This document shows, in pieces, positions 52,455 through 61,199 of a stretch of DNA of 64,000 bases. The notes under the pieces are model-generated. The model saw only the letters and a program-made list of their open reading frames with translations. It made no database searches and had not been told where the DNA came from. Source of the stretch: Lachnospiraceae bacterium UBA7050 (GTDB lineage: Bacteria > Bacillota > Clostridia > Lachnospirales > Lachnospiraceae). The stretch lies in assembly GCA_002493905.1 (NCBI GenBank), contig DLAJ01000025.1, positions 81,708 through 145,707 of the forward strand, in the 5' to 3' direction. The position numbers and the translations under genes were made by a program. The stretch's first letter is position 1, and every line of letters starts with the position of its first letter.

Positions 52455-53933
52455 TTACTTCACATAGGTGAGCGGAATCCGCACTAAAAATGTTGTTCCC
52501 TCTCCGACAGTGCTGGACGCCTTGATCGTACCCCTGTGCATCAGAATCGCGCTCTTCGTAATCGCAAGACCAAGTCCTGTTCCGCCGATCTCGCGTGAAT
52601 GCGACTTATCCACGCGGTAAAACCGCTCATAAATATGATCCATTGACTCCTCCGGAATCCCAATTCCGGAATCGGACACCTCCACGGTAAAATATTGATG
52701 GTCCGCATCCAAGAGTACCTTAACCCACCCGTGTTCGTTATTATATTTGATGGCGTTTTCCACCAGGTTCGAAATTGCCAGCGTCAGCTTGACCTCATCC
52801 ACCTCCGCAGTAACCGGACGGATGCATTCAAGCGTCAGCTCTACATCACGCTTGATCGCAATCGGACGCAGTCTTTTCAGGATCAGTTCAAGCAGCGCTT
52901 TGATATCTGTTGAAGAAATATTTAAGTCCGCCTTCGTCTTGTCCATTTTGACAAGAGAAAGCAGATCGTTGATAATCTTATTCTCCCGGTCAATTTCATC
53001 CGCAATATCAACCATAAATTCACGGTACAACTCCGCAGGTACATTCTCCTGCATTAAAAGAGAATCCGCAAGAACTTTCATCGATGTCATCGGCGTTTTC
53101 AGTTCATGGGAAACGTTGGAAACAAATTCATCACGCGACTCATCCAGCACCCTGATCCTTGCATAGAGTTCGTTGAATGCGTCCGAAATGCGCTCAGTCT
53201 CCCAATACTCCGGAACCGATATTTTATCGTTATAATGTCCTGCCTGCAGTTTCTGAATTTCACTCGTAACATGATGGAACGGTCTTGTCACCAGATAAGC
53301 AATGCCCCCTGCAATCCCGACAATCAGAATAAAGAGCGCAAGCTCGATCAGCACCGCATTCCGATTGAGAAGGCGCAGCGTCATCTGCGTGCTCTCTGTC
53401 GATACGCTGATCAGCAGAACACCCTGCACCACAGACGTGGAAACGCTCTGCCCTTCCTGGCTTGTCTGCTCAACCGATACCACAATCGGAATCGTCATTT
53501 CAATATACTGGTTTTTCTCATCATAATTAGTTGTATTCTCGCCGTTAAAACACTTAATAATCTCCTCTGAGATCATGATTTTTCCGACGCTGATGCCGTA
53601 AGTGTCCTTAATCACCTTAAAATTCTGATCGACGATCAATACTCTCCCGTTATAGACTTCAGCAAGCTGGGACAGTTCCGCGTTAATGACCTCGGATGTG
53701 GAATCCTGCAAATAGTTGTATGTGACTAAATGATTCGCAAGGATTCTTCCCTGCGTCTGTACATCAGAAATCCGCAGGGAAATTGCGCGATCCGTATAAG
53801 TCGATAAAATTCCGTAACGGATAATAAGGCTGGGCAGAGAGCCCACTAAAACGATAATGATAAAAATACGCACCAAAAAGCTGCGCAAAGGTTTGATTTT
53901 AGAAAGAAAGTGCTTCATTTTCGGAAACATCAT
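52455..53933 (-). CDS. WalK-like sensor histidine kinase
   Basis: 492 residues. Two membrane segments (about 18-38 and 195-215) enclose an extracytoplasmic domain of about 150 residues; HAMP follows, then HELKTPMTSMKVLADSLL with the phosphorylated His, NLVENAIKYN, DSGIGIPEES and GGTGLGLAIT. No PAS domain is evident, which makes it shorter than Bacillus WalK. The response regulator gene is 6 bp upstream and the GerMN lipoprotein gene downstream. It may monitor cell-wall state. The start could be ATG 53930. Confidence 0.86.
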   Translation of the reverse strand: MMFPKMKHFLSKIKPLRSFLVRIFIIIVLVGSLPSLIIRYGILSTYTDRAISLRISDVQTQGRILANHLVTYNYLQDSTSEVINAELSQLAEVYNGRVLIVDQNFKVIKDTYGISVGKIMISEEIIKCFNGENTTNYDEKNQYIEMTIPIVVSVEQTSQEGQSVSTSVVQGVLLISVSTESTQMTLRLLNRNAVLIELALFILIVGIAGGIAYLVTRPFHHVTSEIQKLQAGHYNDKISVPEYWETERISDAFNELYARIRVLDESRDEFVSNVSHELKTPMTSMKVLADSLLMQENVPAELYREFMVDIADEIDRENKIINDLLSLVKMDKTKADLNISSTDIKALLELILKRLRPIAIKRDVELTLECIRPVTAEVDEVKLTLAISNLVENAIKYNNEHGWVKVLLDADHQYFTVEVSDSGIGIPEESMDHIYERFYRVDKSHSREIGGTGLGLAITKSAILMHRGTIKASSTVGEGTTFLVRIPLTYVK

Positions 53934-53939
53934 ATGATC

Positions 53940-54620
53940 TTATCCCTTGAAATAGTAGCCGACGCCCCACTTGGTATGCACGTATTTCGGCTCGCTCGGA
54001 TTGGTCTCGATTTTTTCCCTAAGACGCCTGATATGAACATCAACTGTGCGCACGTCTCCCGGATAGTCAGTACCCCATACGATTTTTAGGAGATTTTCAC
54101 GGCTGTATACCTTATTCGGATTCAGGACAAGCAGTTCCAGCACGTCAAATTCTTTTGCCGTCAGATTCAGCTCCCTGCCCGCAATATAAACACGCCTTGA
54201 CTCACAGTCAAGGTTCAGTTCTCCGTATTCCAGTTTCTTTGCCGCCTTTTCTTTCACGCCGGTCCGCCTCATAATCGCCTTAATGCGCGCTTTCACTTCA
54301 AGGATATTGAACGGTTTTGTGATATAATCATCCGCCCCGTATTCCAATCCCAGAATCTTATCCATATCATCGCCCTTCGCAGTCAGCATAACGATGGGCA
54401 CATTAGAAAAATCCCGGATCTGCTGGCAGACTTCAAATCCGGTCAGCTTCGGAAGCATGACATCCAGCAGGATCAGATCATACTGGCTTTCCTGCGCCTT
54501 CTTCAATGCTTCTTCACCGTCAAAGGCACAGTCCACCTCCATGCCATCCTGCTCTAAGCTGAAACGGATTCCCTTCACAATGAGCTTTTCATCATCAACA
54601 ACCAACACTTTCTTCGCCAT
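53940..54620 (-). CDS. WalR/YycF-like response regulator (OmpR family)
   Basis: 226 residues. Receiver: KVLVVDDEKLIVKGIRFSLE, Asp53 in LILLDVMLPKLTGFEV, and GADDYITKPFNILEVKARI. The winged helix has ELNLTAKEFDVLELL and VRTVDVHIRRLREKIE. It is closest in pattern to WalR/PhoP-type regulators. Only 5 bp separate it from comEA, so it is in the same unit as the competence genes; the meaning of this is open. TAGGACAG precedes ATG 54620. Confidence 0.88.
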   Translation of the reverse strand: MAKKVLVVDDEKLIVKGIRFSLEQDGMEVDCAFDGEEALKKAQESQYDLILLDVMLPKLTGFEVCQQIRDFSNVPIVMLTAKGDDMDKILGLEYGADDYITKPFNILEVKARIKAIMRRTGVKEKAAKKLEYGELNLDCESRRVYIAGRELNLTAKEFDVLELLVLNPNKVYSRENLLKIVWGTDYPGDVRTVDVHIRRLREKIETNPSEPKYVHTKWGVGYYFKG

Positions 54621-54625
54621 CTGTC

Positions 54626-55357
54626 CTACACCTTTATCAAATCTTTTAACCGGTCATAGACTCCCTGCTTAATACCGTTAACTTTCATCAAGTCTTCTAT
54701 GGACAAAAAAGCGCCGTTCTCCCTGCGATAATCAAGGATTGCCTGCGCCCTTGTCTCTCCGACGCCCGGAAGCGTCATGAGCTGTTCTTTTGTCGCACTG
54801 TTGATATTCACGCGTACGTCCTGAGCATCCGTCTGAGGTCCCGCTGTCAAATCCGGTACTGCCGCAGCCGCCAGGTCAGCCATTTCGCCCTGTACCTCTG
54901 ACATGGCAGGGATATAAACCTGCATACCGTCGCTCACTGCCTGCGCCTGATTGATAAGGTAATCGCATGCATCTGCGCACATACCGCCCGCAAGAAGGAT
55001 TACCTCATAAAGCCGGCTGCCCGCAGGCACCTCATAGACACCGGGATACATCACCGCACCGCAAATATGTACATAATACGTTGGCAGCGTGCCGGCGTCT
55101 GTTTCCTGCGCAGGTACGCTGCCTGATTCGGGCGGATTTTCCTTGAGGCCAGCCAGGGACGCCGCTCTCTCTCTATTTGCGCTGTCATACGGAGCCGCCG
55201 CTGGTCCCACTTTTGAACTGTCGTCCGATGTCCTGCTGCCGCCCTCATTCTTGTGTATGTCGTAAAACTCCCCGTCCTGCTTCCCACAGCCCGTAAGCAT
55301 TACGGCATACATCAGAATCCACAACACAAGACATCCGATATACCATTTTCTCTGCAT
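54626..55357 (-). CDS. comEA: ComEA-like competence lipoprotein
   Basis: 243 residues. The lipobox is MLTGCG, so it is likely a lipoprotein. After a disordered stretch, YVHICGAVMYPGVYEVPAGS begins an SLBB domain, and VNINSATKEQLMTLPGVGET with VNGIKQGVYDRLKDLI forms the helix-hairpin-helix DNA-binding domain. ComEA receives double-stranded DNA at the surface and passes it to ComEC. The start ATG 55357 is chosen for the signal peptide; a longer in-frame start at 55450 lies upstream of the predicted promoter and is unlikely. Confidence 0.92.
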   Translation of the reverse strand: MQRKWYIGCLVLWILMYAVMLTGCGKQDGEFYDIHKNEGGSRTSDDSSKVGPAAAPYDSANRERAASLAGLKENPPESGSVPAQETDAGTLPTYYVHICGAVMYPGVYEVPAGSRLYEVILLAGGMCADACDYLINQAQAVSDGMQVYIPAMSEVQGEMADLAAAAVPDLTAGPQTDAQDVRVNINSATKEQLMTLPGVGETRAQAILDYRRENGAFLSIEDLMKVNGIKQGVYDRLKDLIKV

Positions 55358-55387
55358 TCTGTCTCTGCATATGATAACCGTATCATT

Positions 55388-55416
55388 ATTGTATGCTATC
55401 TGCTTTTGAAATACAA
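55388..55416 (-). promoter_or_regulatory. Promoter of the comEA-comEC-holA unit
   Basis: On the minus strand TTGTAT (55411-55416) and TACAAT (55388-55393) are 17 bp apart. A palindrome ATGATA-CGGT-TATCAT lies at the expected transcription start (about 55369-55384) and may bind a regulator. Confidence 0.65.
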
Positions 55417-55489
55417 GAGTGATTTGTATTTTTTTATAAATTTTTACCATTTTTACAAAAATCAGCCGCGCGCTTTTTCATCAGCAGGA

Positions 55490-55930
55490 CTATGCCTTAG
55501 ATTTCCATTCAAACAGAATCATCCCTCCGATTACGATAAGCAGCCCGATCAGCTTACGCGGTTCAAATTCCGCCTTCTGCACGCCAAACATGCCAAACAG
55601 CTCGATCAGATAAGCAGCCGCCACCTGCGTCGTCACAATCAGCATTGCCGCAAACGCCGGTCCCAGCGCCGCCATGCTCTTAATGACTGTCAGCGTGATC
55701 ATCGCTCCGAGCACCCCGCCAAGCAGCAGATACTTCGGCTCCACCTTAAGCAGGGCCCCGAACGAACTCCGCTCTGTCATCCCCCACGCAGCCAGACAGA
55801 CAACAAGGGCAGTAAATTGTACAAATGCATTTGTCGTCCATGTCCCCGCTGTTTTGGATACCTGTGTATTAAAGACACCCTGCACGCTCATCAAAGCACC
55901 GGAAAGCATTGCGATCAAAAATCCAATCAT
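55490..55930 (-). CDS. DMT family transporter (YdcZ/DUF606 type)
   Basis: 146 residues with about five membrane segments, half the size of usual DMT proteins. MIGFLIAMLSGALMSVQGVFNT at the N-terminus and GPAFAAMLIVTTQVAAAYLIE are the YdcZ pattern; ITLTVIKSMAALG lies between. Members may work as dimers; the substrate is unknown. ATG 55930 has GGAG 5 nt upstream; 13 codons before it are unsupported. Confidence 0.85.
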   Translation of the reverse strand: MIGFLIAMLSGALMSVQGVFNTQVSKTAGTWTTNAFVQFTALVVCLAAWGMTERSSFGALLKVEPKYLLLGGVLGAMITLTVIKSMAALGPAFAAMLIVTTQVAAAYLIELFGMFGVQKAEFEPRKLIGLLIVIGGMILFEWKSKA

Positions 55931-56079
55931 AGGAACTCCATCCCTTTCGTCAGAATATCCGTATTTCATAAAAAGGATGTCCTATGACCGGACTTTTATG
56001 CACACGCGCGCCATTTTCCGTTCTTCCACTCCTGCCTCTTTATTTGTCGATGCCTGTTTTCTGTCTGTAAACGTGCCCG

Positions 56080-57684
56080 TCAGCCGCCATTCTCCTCAGA
56101 TTCCATGCCCTCGTCGCCGTATATCACCTCTTCCTCTTCAATCTCAATATACGTTTCCACAATTTCCTCTCCCGTCACCTGTCTCTTAATCTGTTCCGAG
56201 AGTTTTTTCAAGGTAAAGTTCGCATCATCCCCAAGCCAGATATTCGTGAAGCATATCTCAAGTTCGACCCAAAAATTGCTGGATTCCACAACTTTGGGCA
56301 TCGGCACGGAAAGCTCATACGCCTGTTCAATCGTATAAAACACCGGATTTTCATGCGGGATGTATCTGCGCGCAGAAACCTTTCCCGTTCTTGCGTACAT
56401 GGAATCCGCATAAGCTGCACAGACATAACGTGCAAACATATTCGCCGCATCTTTTTTATCGCTGTAGCCATTGACTGCGATACAGCTTGTCACGGATACC
56501 TCCTTCGCCGCCAGTTCATCCGACAGATCCGGAATCAGAGCCACGCCGTAATCATAAGCAAAACGCTCCTCCGCCTTTGCTTCCTCAAGTGTCGCTGCCG
56601 CGTCCGTCGTTGCAAGCGTAAAAATAATCTTTCCGTCCATAAATTCCTGCATGACGCTCGCGTAAGTCGTCGTGTCCGCTTCAATAGAAAAGAACTGATT
56701 TAAGTCCTGATAGATATTCAGACATCTGATCGTATTTTCATTATAAATATCTATCACTTCCGGGTTATCACCCGCCGGACCGCCAATCTGAATGGAATCC
56801 CCCGCAAAAAAATAATTGTAAAAAATATCCGAAACATCCCACTTGAAAATAGAATCCACATTGTCCGGCGCATCATATTGATCCGCAAAATCTAAGATAT
56901 CTTCAATACTGTCCGGTACCAGCGCATCTGCACATTCCTCCACGAGCTGCGCAAATTCGGCGCTTGCAAGAAATTCCTCCTCGGAAAGAAGCAGGACACC
57001 CTCATCCCAGACGATCGCTTTTTCTTCTTCATTTCCGGTATCCGCGCCGTTTTCTGTGTCCGTCATATCCGCTCCGGCATCACCCTCATTTTCCGTTCCG
57101 TCTTCCGCCTCCCCAGAGTCCGTTTCCCCCTGCGGATGTTCCTTCGCCCAAAGCCATTCCTCCAGCACTTTCGTCTGTGCGATCTGTTGAAGATAAGTCC
57201 GGTTATATAAGAGAAAGCTCGTCTCATAATACATCGGATACGCAACATAATGCCCTGAATAGGTCACTGCATTGAGCGCTGTCTCACAGAAGTAACCGTC
57301 CGTCAGCACATGCCCCTCATCCTTCACTTCACTCGCAAGCCCGGAGAGATAGGCTTTGCCGAGCGAATCATTTCCGACGATAAACAGATCAGGATAATGG
57401 TTATTATGAACGCTGTTCTGGTTGATTGTTTCCAGATACTCCAGCCCGGAAACAAGCTCCAGTTCCACATGGACATCCGTATCTTCGTAATAGGTCAGCG
57501 CTACGCTGCTCAGGTAATCTGTCAGCGCGTCATCCGTATACCAAAGCGTGATCGTATCTTTCGCCGTATATGCAACATCTTCCCCGCGCTCCCGCACCTC
57601 GGTATCAACCGCTCCGACATAGATTTCCAACGCCAGCGCGCAGACGATCAGCAGGATGACTGCCAGTCTCGTTTTCAAATTCAT
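56080..57684 (-). CDS. Orphan extracellular solute-binding protein
   Basis: 534 residues. An N-terminal hydrophobic segment (7-22) without a clear lipobox suggests a retained membrane anchor. TITLWYTDDALTDYLSSVAL and LYNRTYLQQI with MYYETSFLLYNR resemble family 1 (sugar-type) binding proteins, and NFWVELEICFTNIWLGDDAN is typical near the C-terminus. There is an acidic low-complexity insert around residues 185-225 and an acidic C-terminal tail. No permease or ATPase gene is adjacent, so the partner transporter is distant or the protein is a sensor. The start at ATG 57684 has a GGGAAAGG site. Confidence 0.78.
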   Translation of the reverse strand: MNLKTRLAVILLIVCALALEIYVGAVDTEVRERGEDVAYTAKDTITLWYTDDALTDYLSSVALTYYEDTDVHVELELVSGLEYLETINQNSVHNNHYPDLFIVGNDSLGKAYLSGLASEVKDEGHVLTDGYFCETALNAVTYSGHYVAYPMYYETSFLLYNRTYLQQIAQTKVLEEWLWAKEHPQGETDSGEAEDGTENEGDAGADMTDTENGADTGNEEEKAIVWDEGVLLLSEEEFLASAEFAQLVEECADALVPDSIEDILDFADQYDAPDNVDSIFKWDVSDIFYNYFFAGDSIQIGGPAGDNPEVIDIYNENTIRCLNIYQDLNQFFSIEADTTTYASVMQEFMDGKIIFTLATTDAAATLEEAKAEERFAYDYGVALIPDLSDELAAKEVSVTSCIAVNGYSDKKDAANMFARYVCAAYADSMYARTGKVSARRYIPHENPVFYTIEQAYELSVPMPKVVESSNFWVELEICFTNIWLGDDANFTLKKLSEQIKRQVTGEEIVETYIEIEEEEVIYGDEGMESEENGG

Positions 57685-57750
57685 ATTGCTGCTACCTTTC
57701 CCTGACTGCCCGGCTCCGGTACAGTCCTACAGACAAAAGCTGTTTTTTTG

Positions 57751-58947
57751 CTAATTGTTCTGCGCCGCACATGCCTCTAAAATGCCGATCATCTCATCCA
57801 CATGCTCTTCCCCGGTCACAAGCGGCGGAAGAAAGCGGATGACATTTTGTCCGGCATTGATCAGAATCAGCCCCTTTTCGAGCGCGGCGTTGATATATGG
57901 AGCGACCGGACGGTCAAATTCCAGCCCCTGCATCAGACCGGTGCCGCGGCGTTCCTTCACCTCCGGATGCGCCTTGGCAAACGAGTCGAGACGCTGCTCA
58001 AGATAGGCACCTACGCGCTTTACATTGTCCAGTACGCCGTTTTTCTCAAAAAGCTCCAGCACCTTTACAATAGCTGCGCACGCAAACGGATTGCCGCCGT
58101 AAGTCGTACCATGATCGCCCGCTTGAAGGGAATGCGCCCCGACTTTTTCCGTCATCAGGAACGCACCGACCGGAACACCGCATCCAAGCGCTTTCGCACT
58201 CGTCATCATATCCGGCTTCACGCCATAACGCTGCCATGCAAAATACTCCCCTGTCCGTCCCATGCCGCACTGAATCTCGTCTAAGATCAAAAGAATATCC
58301 CGTTCCTCACAAAGCGCCTTCACACTGCGCAGGAACTCTTCCGAGGCCGGATGAATGCCGCCCTCGCCCTGTACGGTCTCCATTAAAACCGCACAGGTCT
58401 TATCCGTAATCTGGGAAAGCACGCTGTCAAAATCATTTAAGTCCGCGAACCGGATATTTCCGATACCCGGCTCAAACGCTTCCCTGTATTTCGGCGTACC
58501 CGTTACAGAGAGCGCTCCCATCGTGCGCCCGTGAAACGAATGATTCATCGCAATGATTTCATGATCGGTTTTACCATCTTTCAGGTATGCGTATTTGCGC
58601 GCCGCCTTGATCACGCCCTCGACGGCCTCTGCGCCGGAATTTGTAAAAAAAACACGGTCCATGCCGGAAATTTCTTTTAGCTTTTTCGCCGCCTCAATCG
58701 CAGGCACATTATAATAGTAATTGGATGTGTGAAGCAGCTTGTCGATCTGTGCTTTCAGCGCATCATTATATTCCTCATTGTGGTAGCCGAGCGCAAAAAC
58801 GCCGATGCCGGAAACAAAGTCCAGATACCGCTTTCCCTCAATATCATAAAGAGAAACGCCGTCCCCCTTATCCAGCACGACCGGATAACGGTTGTATGTG
58901 TGAAGCAGAGCCGATTCCGCTTCGTCAATATATGATCTCATGCTCAT
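57751..58947 (-). CDS. argD: Acetylornithine aminotransferase
   Basis: 398 residues, PLP fold type I class III. GVSLYDIEGKRYLDFVSGIG, FFTNSGAEAVEGVIKAARKY, SFHGRTMGALSVTG, LILDEIQCGMGRTG and the PLP-binding Lys in TSAKALGCGVPVGAF. It makes N-acetylornithine from N-acetylglutamate semialdehyde with glutamate. The start ATG 58947 has AAAGGGAAAAGAC upstream. It is the last gene of the argC-argB-argD unit. Confidence 0.95.
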   Translation of the reverse strand: MSMRSYIDEAESALLHTYNRYPVVLDKGDGVSLYDIEGKRYLDFVSGIGVFALGYHNEEYNDALKAQIDKLLHTSNYYYNVPAIEAAKKLKEISGMDRVFFTNSGAEAVEGVIKAARKYAYLKDGKTDHEIIAMNHSFHGRTMGALSVTGTPKYREAFEPGIGNIRFADLNDFDSVLSQITDKTCAVLMETVQGEGGIHPASEEFLRSVKALCEERDILLILDEIQCGMGRTGEYFAWQRYGVKPDMMTSAKALGCGVPVGAFLMTEKVGAHSLQAGDHGTTYGGNPFACAAIVKVLELFEKNGVLDNVKRVGAYLEQRLDSFAKAHPEVKERRGTGLMQGLEFDRPVAPYINAALEKGLILINAGQNVIRFLPPLVTGEEHVDEMIGILEACAAQNN

Positions 58948-59043
58948 GTCTTTTCCCTTTCTTTGCGCGGAAAAATTTCTTTTGTAAGAAAACCCGCTTA
59001 TAGATTTGCATATCTGTTCATGCGCCCGCATCATCCCTGCCGC

Positions 59044-59943
59044 TTACAGATTCATCATATGCCGGTCCTCGTCGCGCATGATCATCGTGCCGACACCGGA
59101 GTTTGTAAAGATCTCCAGCAGCAGGCAGTGCGCGATGCGCCCGTCCAAGATGTGGACGCGGTTGACTCCGGCGCGGATGGCGTCGGTACAGTTTTTGAGC
59201 TTCGGCAGCATGCCGCCGCCGATATAGCCGTCCGCGATCAGCGCGTCCGCATCGCTTGCAGTCAGTCTCGAAATAAAGCTTGACTTATCATCCACGTCTT
59301 TATACAATCCTTCAATATCCGTTAAAAAAGCAAGCTTCTTTGCGCCGACTGCCTTCGCGATCGCACAAGCCGCGTCATCGGCGTTGATATTGTAGGTATC
59401 AAAATTCTCATCTAAGCCGACCGGCGCAACGATCGGCAGAAAGTCTTTTTCCAGAAGATCGAATAAAATCTTGGGCTCCACACCGACAATATTTCCGACA
59501 TAGCCGATATCCCTGCCGTCCACAGTCTTTTTTTCTACCTTAAGAAGTCCGCCGTCCTTTCCTGTCACGCCGATTGCCTTGCTTCCGAGTGCCTGTACCA
59601 TTGTAACAAGACGTTTGTTGACCTTATTTAATACCATCTCGGCAATTTCCATCGTCTCTGAGTCCGTCACGCGCAGTCCGTTTACAAACTCCGCCTCCTT
59701 ACCGACCTTTCCGACCCATTTACTGATCTCTTTGCCGCCGCCATGCACAATGATCGGCTTAAATCCAACCAGCTTCAAAAGCGTAACGTCCTGAATCACG
59801 CTCTTTTGCAGCGCCTCATCCACCATTGCGCTGCCGCCGTATTTGACAACAATAATGCTTCTGTTGAATTTCTGTATGTAGGGAAGCGCCTCGATCAGCA
59901 CCTCCGCCTTATTCATGACTTCTGTGATCTCTTTCTGATTCAT
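59044..59943 (-). CDS. argB: Acetylglutamate kinase
   Basis: 299 residues. IVVKYGGSAMVDEALQ binds ATP phosphate, PIIVHGGGKEISKW follows, and NINADDAACAIAKAVGAKKL, FLTDIEGLYKD and GGMLPKLKNCTDAIRAGV complete the amino-acid-kinase pattern. The N-terminal extension of about 20 residues (VMNKAEVLIEALPYIQKF) is the type that mediates hexamer formation and feedback inhibition by arginine. ATG 59943 is chosen with AGGA upstream; this site is the end of a repeated element (see 59948-59966). Confidence 0.95.
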   Translation of the reverse strand: MNQKEITEVMNKAEVLIEALPYIQKFNRSIIVVKYGGSAMVDEALQKSVIQDVTLLKLVGFKPIIVHGGGKEISKWVGKVGKEAEFVNGLRVTDSETMEIAEMVLNKVNKRLVTMVQALGSKAIGVTGKDGGLLKVEKKTVDGRDIGYVGNIVGVEPKILFDLLEKDFLPIVAPVGLDENFDTYNINADDAACAIAKAVGAKKLAFLTDIEGLYKDVDDKSSFISRLTASDADALIADGYIGGGMLPKLKNCTDAIRAGVNRVHILDGRIAHCLLLEIFTNSGVGTMIMRDEDRHMMNL

Positions 59944-60017
59944 TGTATTCCTCATTTCTGTGCATGCTTTTTACGCATAAAATACTTAATTCGGGAAAAA
60001 TCCACTCTGCAATTTTC

Positions 60018-60094
60018 GAAGAATCCGCTTCGCGAATCCAGAAGAATCCGCTTCGCGGATTCTTCGAAAGACTTTCGCTGAAGCGAAAGTCTTT
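60018..60094. repeat. Hairpin repeat between the GNAT gene and argB
   Basis: GAAGAATCCGC-TTC-GCGGATTCTTC (60042-60066) is preceded by a near copy of its left half (60018-60041) and followed by AAAGACTTTCGC (60067-60078) with GCGAAAGTCTTT (60083-60094). The last hairpin has a T run on the plus strand only. Between this and argB, 59948-59966 carries the CTCATTTCTGTGCATGC module that supplies argB with its ribosome binding site. Confidence 0.7.
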
Positions 60095-60096
60095 TT

Positions 60097-60543
60097 TTAT
60101 CGGTTAAACGCAATGATATTCGCTTCATTGAGCGTAAAATCATAATAATTCAGATCGAGACGTCTTGTCCACCCGATCCGGTTCCAGAACGCGTTGCCGA
60201 TATCATTGACCGTAAACGCAATGAGCGATACTTTACTGATCCCCTCTTTTTTGAGCGCCTCCATTGCAAACGTCACCATCTGTCTGCCGATGCCGCGCAT
60301 ACGGTACTCCTGCTGCACGCAGACATGGTACATACAGCCGCGCCTGCCGTCATGACCGCAGAGAATCGCGCCGACAATCCTGCCGTCCTCCTCAGCAACC
60401 ACGCTCGTTGCCGGATTTCTTTTTAAGAAACGGGTGACGCCCTCGCGCGAATCATCGACGCTGCGGATGGCAAACCCTTTAATGCTCATCCAAAGCGCAT
60501 AAACGCCGTCATAGTCCTCAATCTGCATGGTTCTGACTGTCAT
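60097..60543 (-). CDS. GNAT family N-acetyltransferase within the arginine cluster
   Basis: 148 residues. MTVRTMQIEDYDGVYALWMS opens the fold, HVCVQQEYRMRGIGRQMVTF is the acetyl-CoA loop, and VNDIGNAFWNRIGWTRR is motif B. The pattern is RimI-like and ends with LDLNYYDFTLN, as in many small-molecule GNATs. It sits where argJ or argA would be expected between argC and argB, so a role as short N-acetylglutamate synthase is possible but the typical ArgA motifs are not obvious. GGAGGAAGCC precedes ATG 60543; its start overlaps the SseB-like gene by 26 bp. Confidence 0.85.
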   Translation of the reverse strand: MTVRTMQIEDYDGVYALWMSIKGFAIRSVDDSREGVTRFLKRNPATSVVAEEDGRIVGAILCGHDGRRGCMYHVCVQQEYRMRGIGRQMVTFAMEALKKEGISKVSLIAFTVNDIGNAFWNRIGWTRRLDLNYYDFTLNEANIIAFNR

Positions 60544-61051
60544 GGCTTCCTCCGTTTCCGCCCTTCAGCTTTGCCGCACGCGCCGCGTGCTCCATTTTCT
60601 GTTTGAGCAGCGAACGCATCAGTTCCTCCGGAAAAACGATATTTTCTCCGAACGGATTGATGACAAACCCCGCCAGTCCTCCTTTTGAGCCGAACACATA
60701 CTGCGCATACACATCAAAATTCATGACCATATTTTTGACCGGTTCGGTCATTTTTGTTCGTTCTTTCCATTCCTTCATCTGGATCGTATCGGTAAACGCC
60801 GGCAGAAACTTCCTGCCGTCCTTTGTGTTGATGACCTTAAAGCTGACGTGAATCGGCGTGCGGACACCCTTTTCTTTGTTCTGCCGTACTTTTTCCTCCT
60901 CCTCGGCGGAAACGACCGCAGGTGAAATGAAATTCGTACGCATCATCTCTGAGATCATTTTGCTTCGGTTCGCAGGTGTGTTCTCATCCTGCAGTTTACG
61001 CATGGCAACGATAAATTCCATATTCTGAATCTTCTTATTGATATCTTCCAT
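60518..61051 (-). CDS. SseB N-terminal domain protein
   Basis: About 177 residues, soluble. DGRKFLPAFTDTIQMKEWKE and GLAGFVINPFGENIVFPEEL follow the SseB/PF07179 pattern. The function of this domain in Firmicutes is unknown. The C-terminus is Lys/Gly/His-rich. The start is uncertain: ATG 61051 has GGAG 13 nt upstream; a GTG at 61081 would add 10 residues. It overlaps the GNAT gene by 26 bp, so the two are coupled. Confidence 0.8.
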   Translation of the reverse strand: MEDINKKIQNMEFIVAMRKLQDENTPANRSKMISEMMRTNFISPAVVSAEEEEKVRQNKEKGVRTPIHVSFKVINTKDGRKFLPAFTDTIQMKEWKERTKMTEPVKNMVMNFDVYAQYVFGSKGGLAGFVINPFGENIVFPEELMRSLLKQKMEHAARAAKLKGGNGGSHDSQNHAD

Positions 61052-61085
61052 ACCGGCAATACTGCTCCTTTCTTTTTTCACAGTC

Positions 61086-61199
61086 TGCGAAGAATCCGCA
61101 AGCGGATTCTTCGGTGTAAGAAAGGTTCGCTTCGCGAACCGTAGAACTTCTTAGCGAAACACCCACTGGCGTGAGCTTTAGAAGTTCTTCTTACACTCC
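61086..61199. repeat. Nested multi-hairpin element between argC and the SseB-like gene
   Basis: GAAGAATCCGC-AA-GCGGATTCTTC, then GTGTAAGAA pairing with TTCTTACAC at the far end, enclosing GGTTCGC-TTC-GCGAACC and AGAACTTCT/AGAAGTTCT arms. The first hairpin shares its arms with 60042-60066. It fills almost the whole gap inside a probable operon and may limit read-through or stabilise the argC part. Confidence 0.75.
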
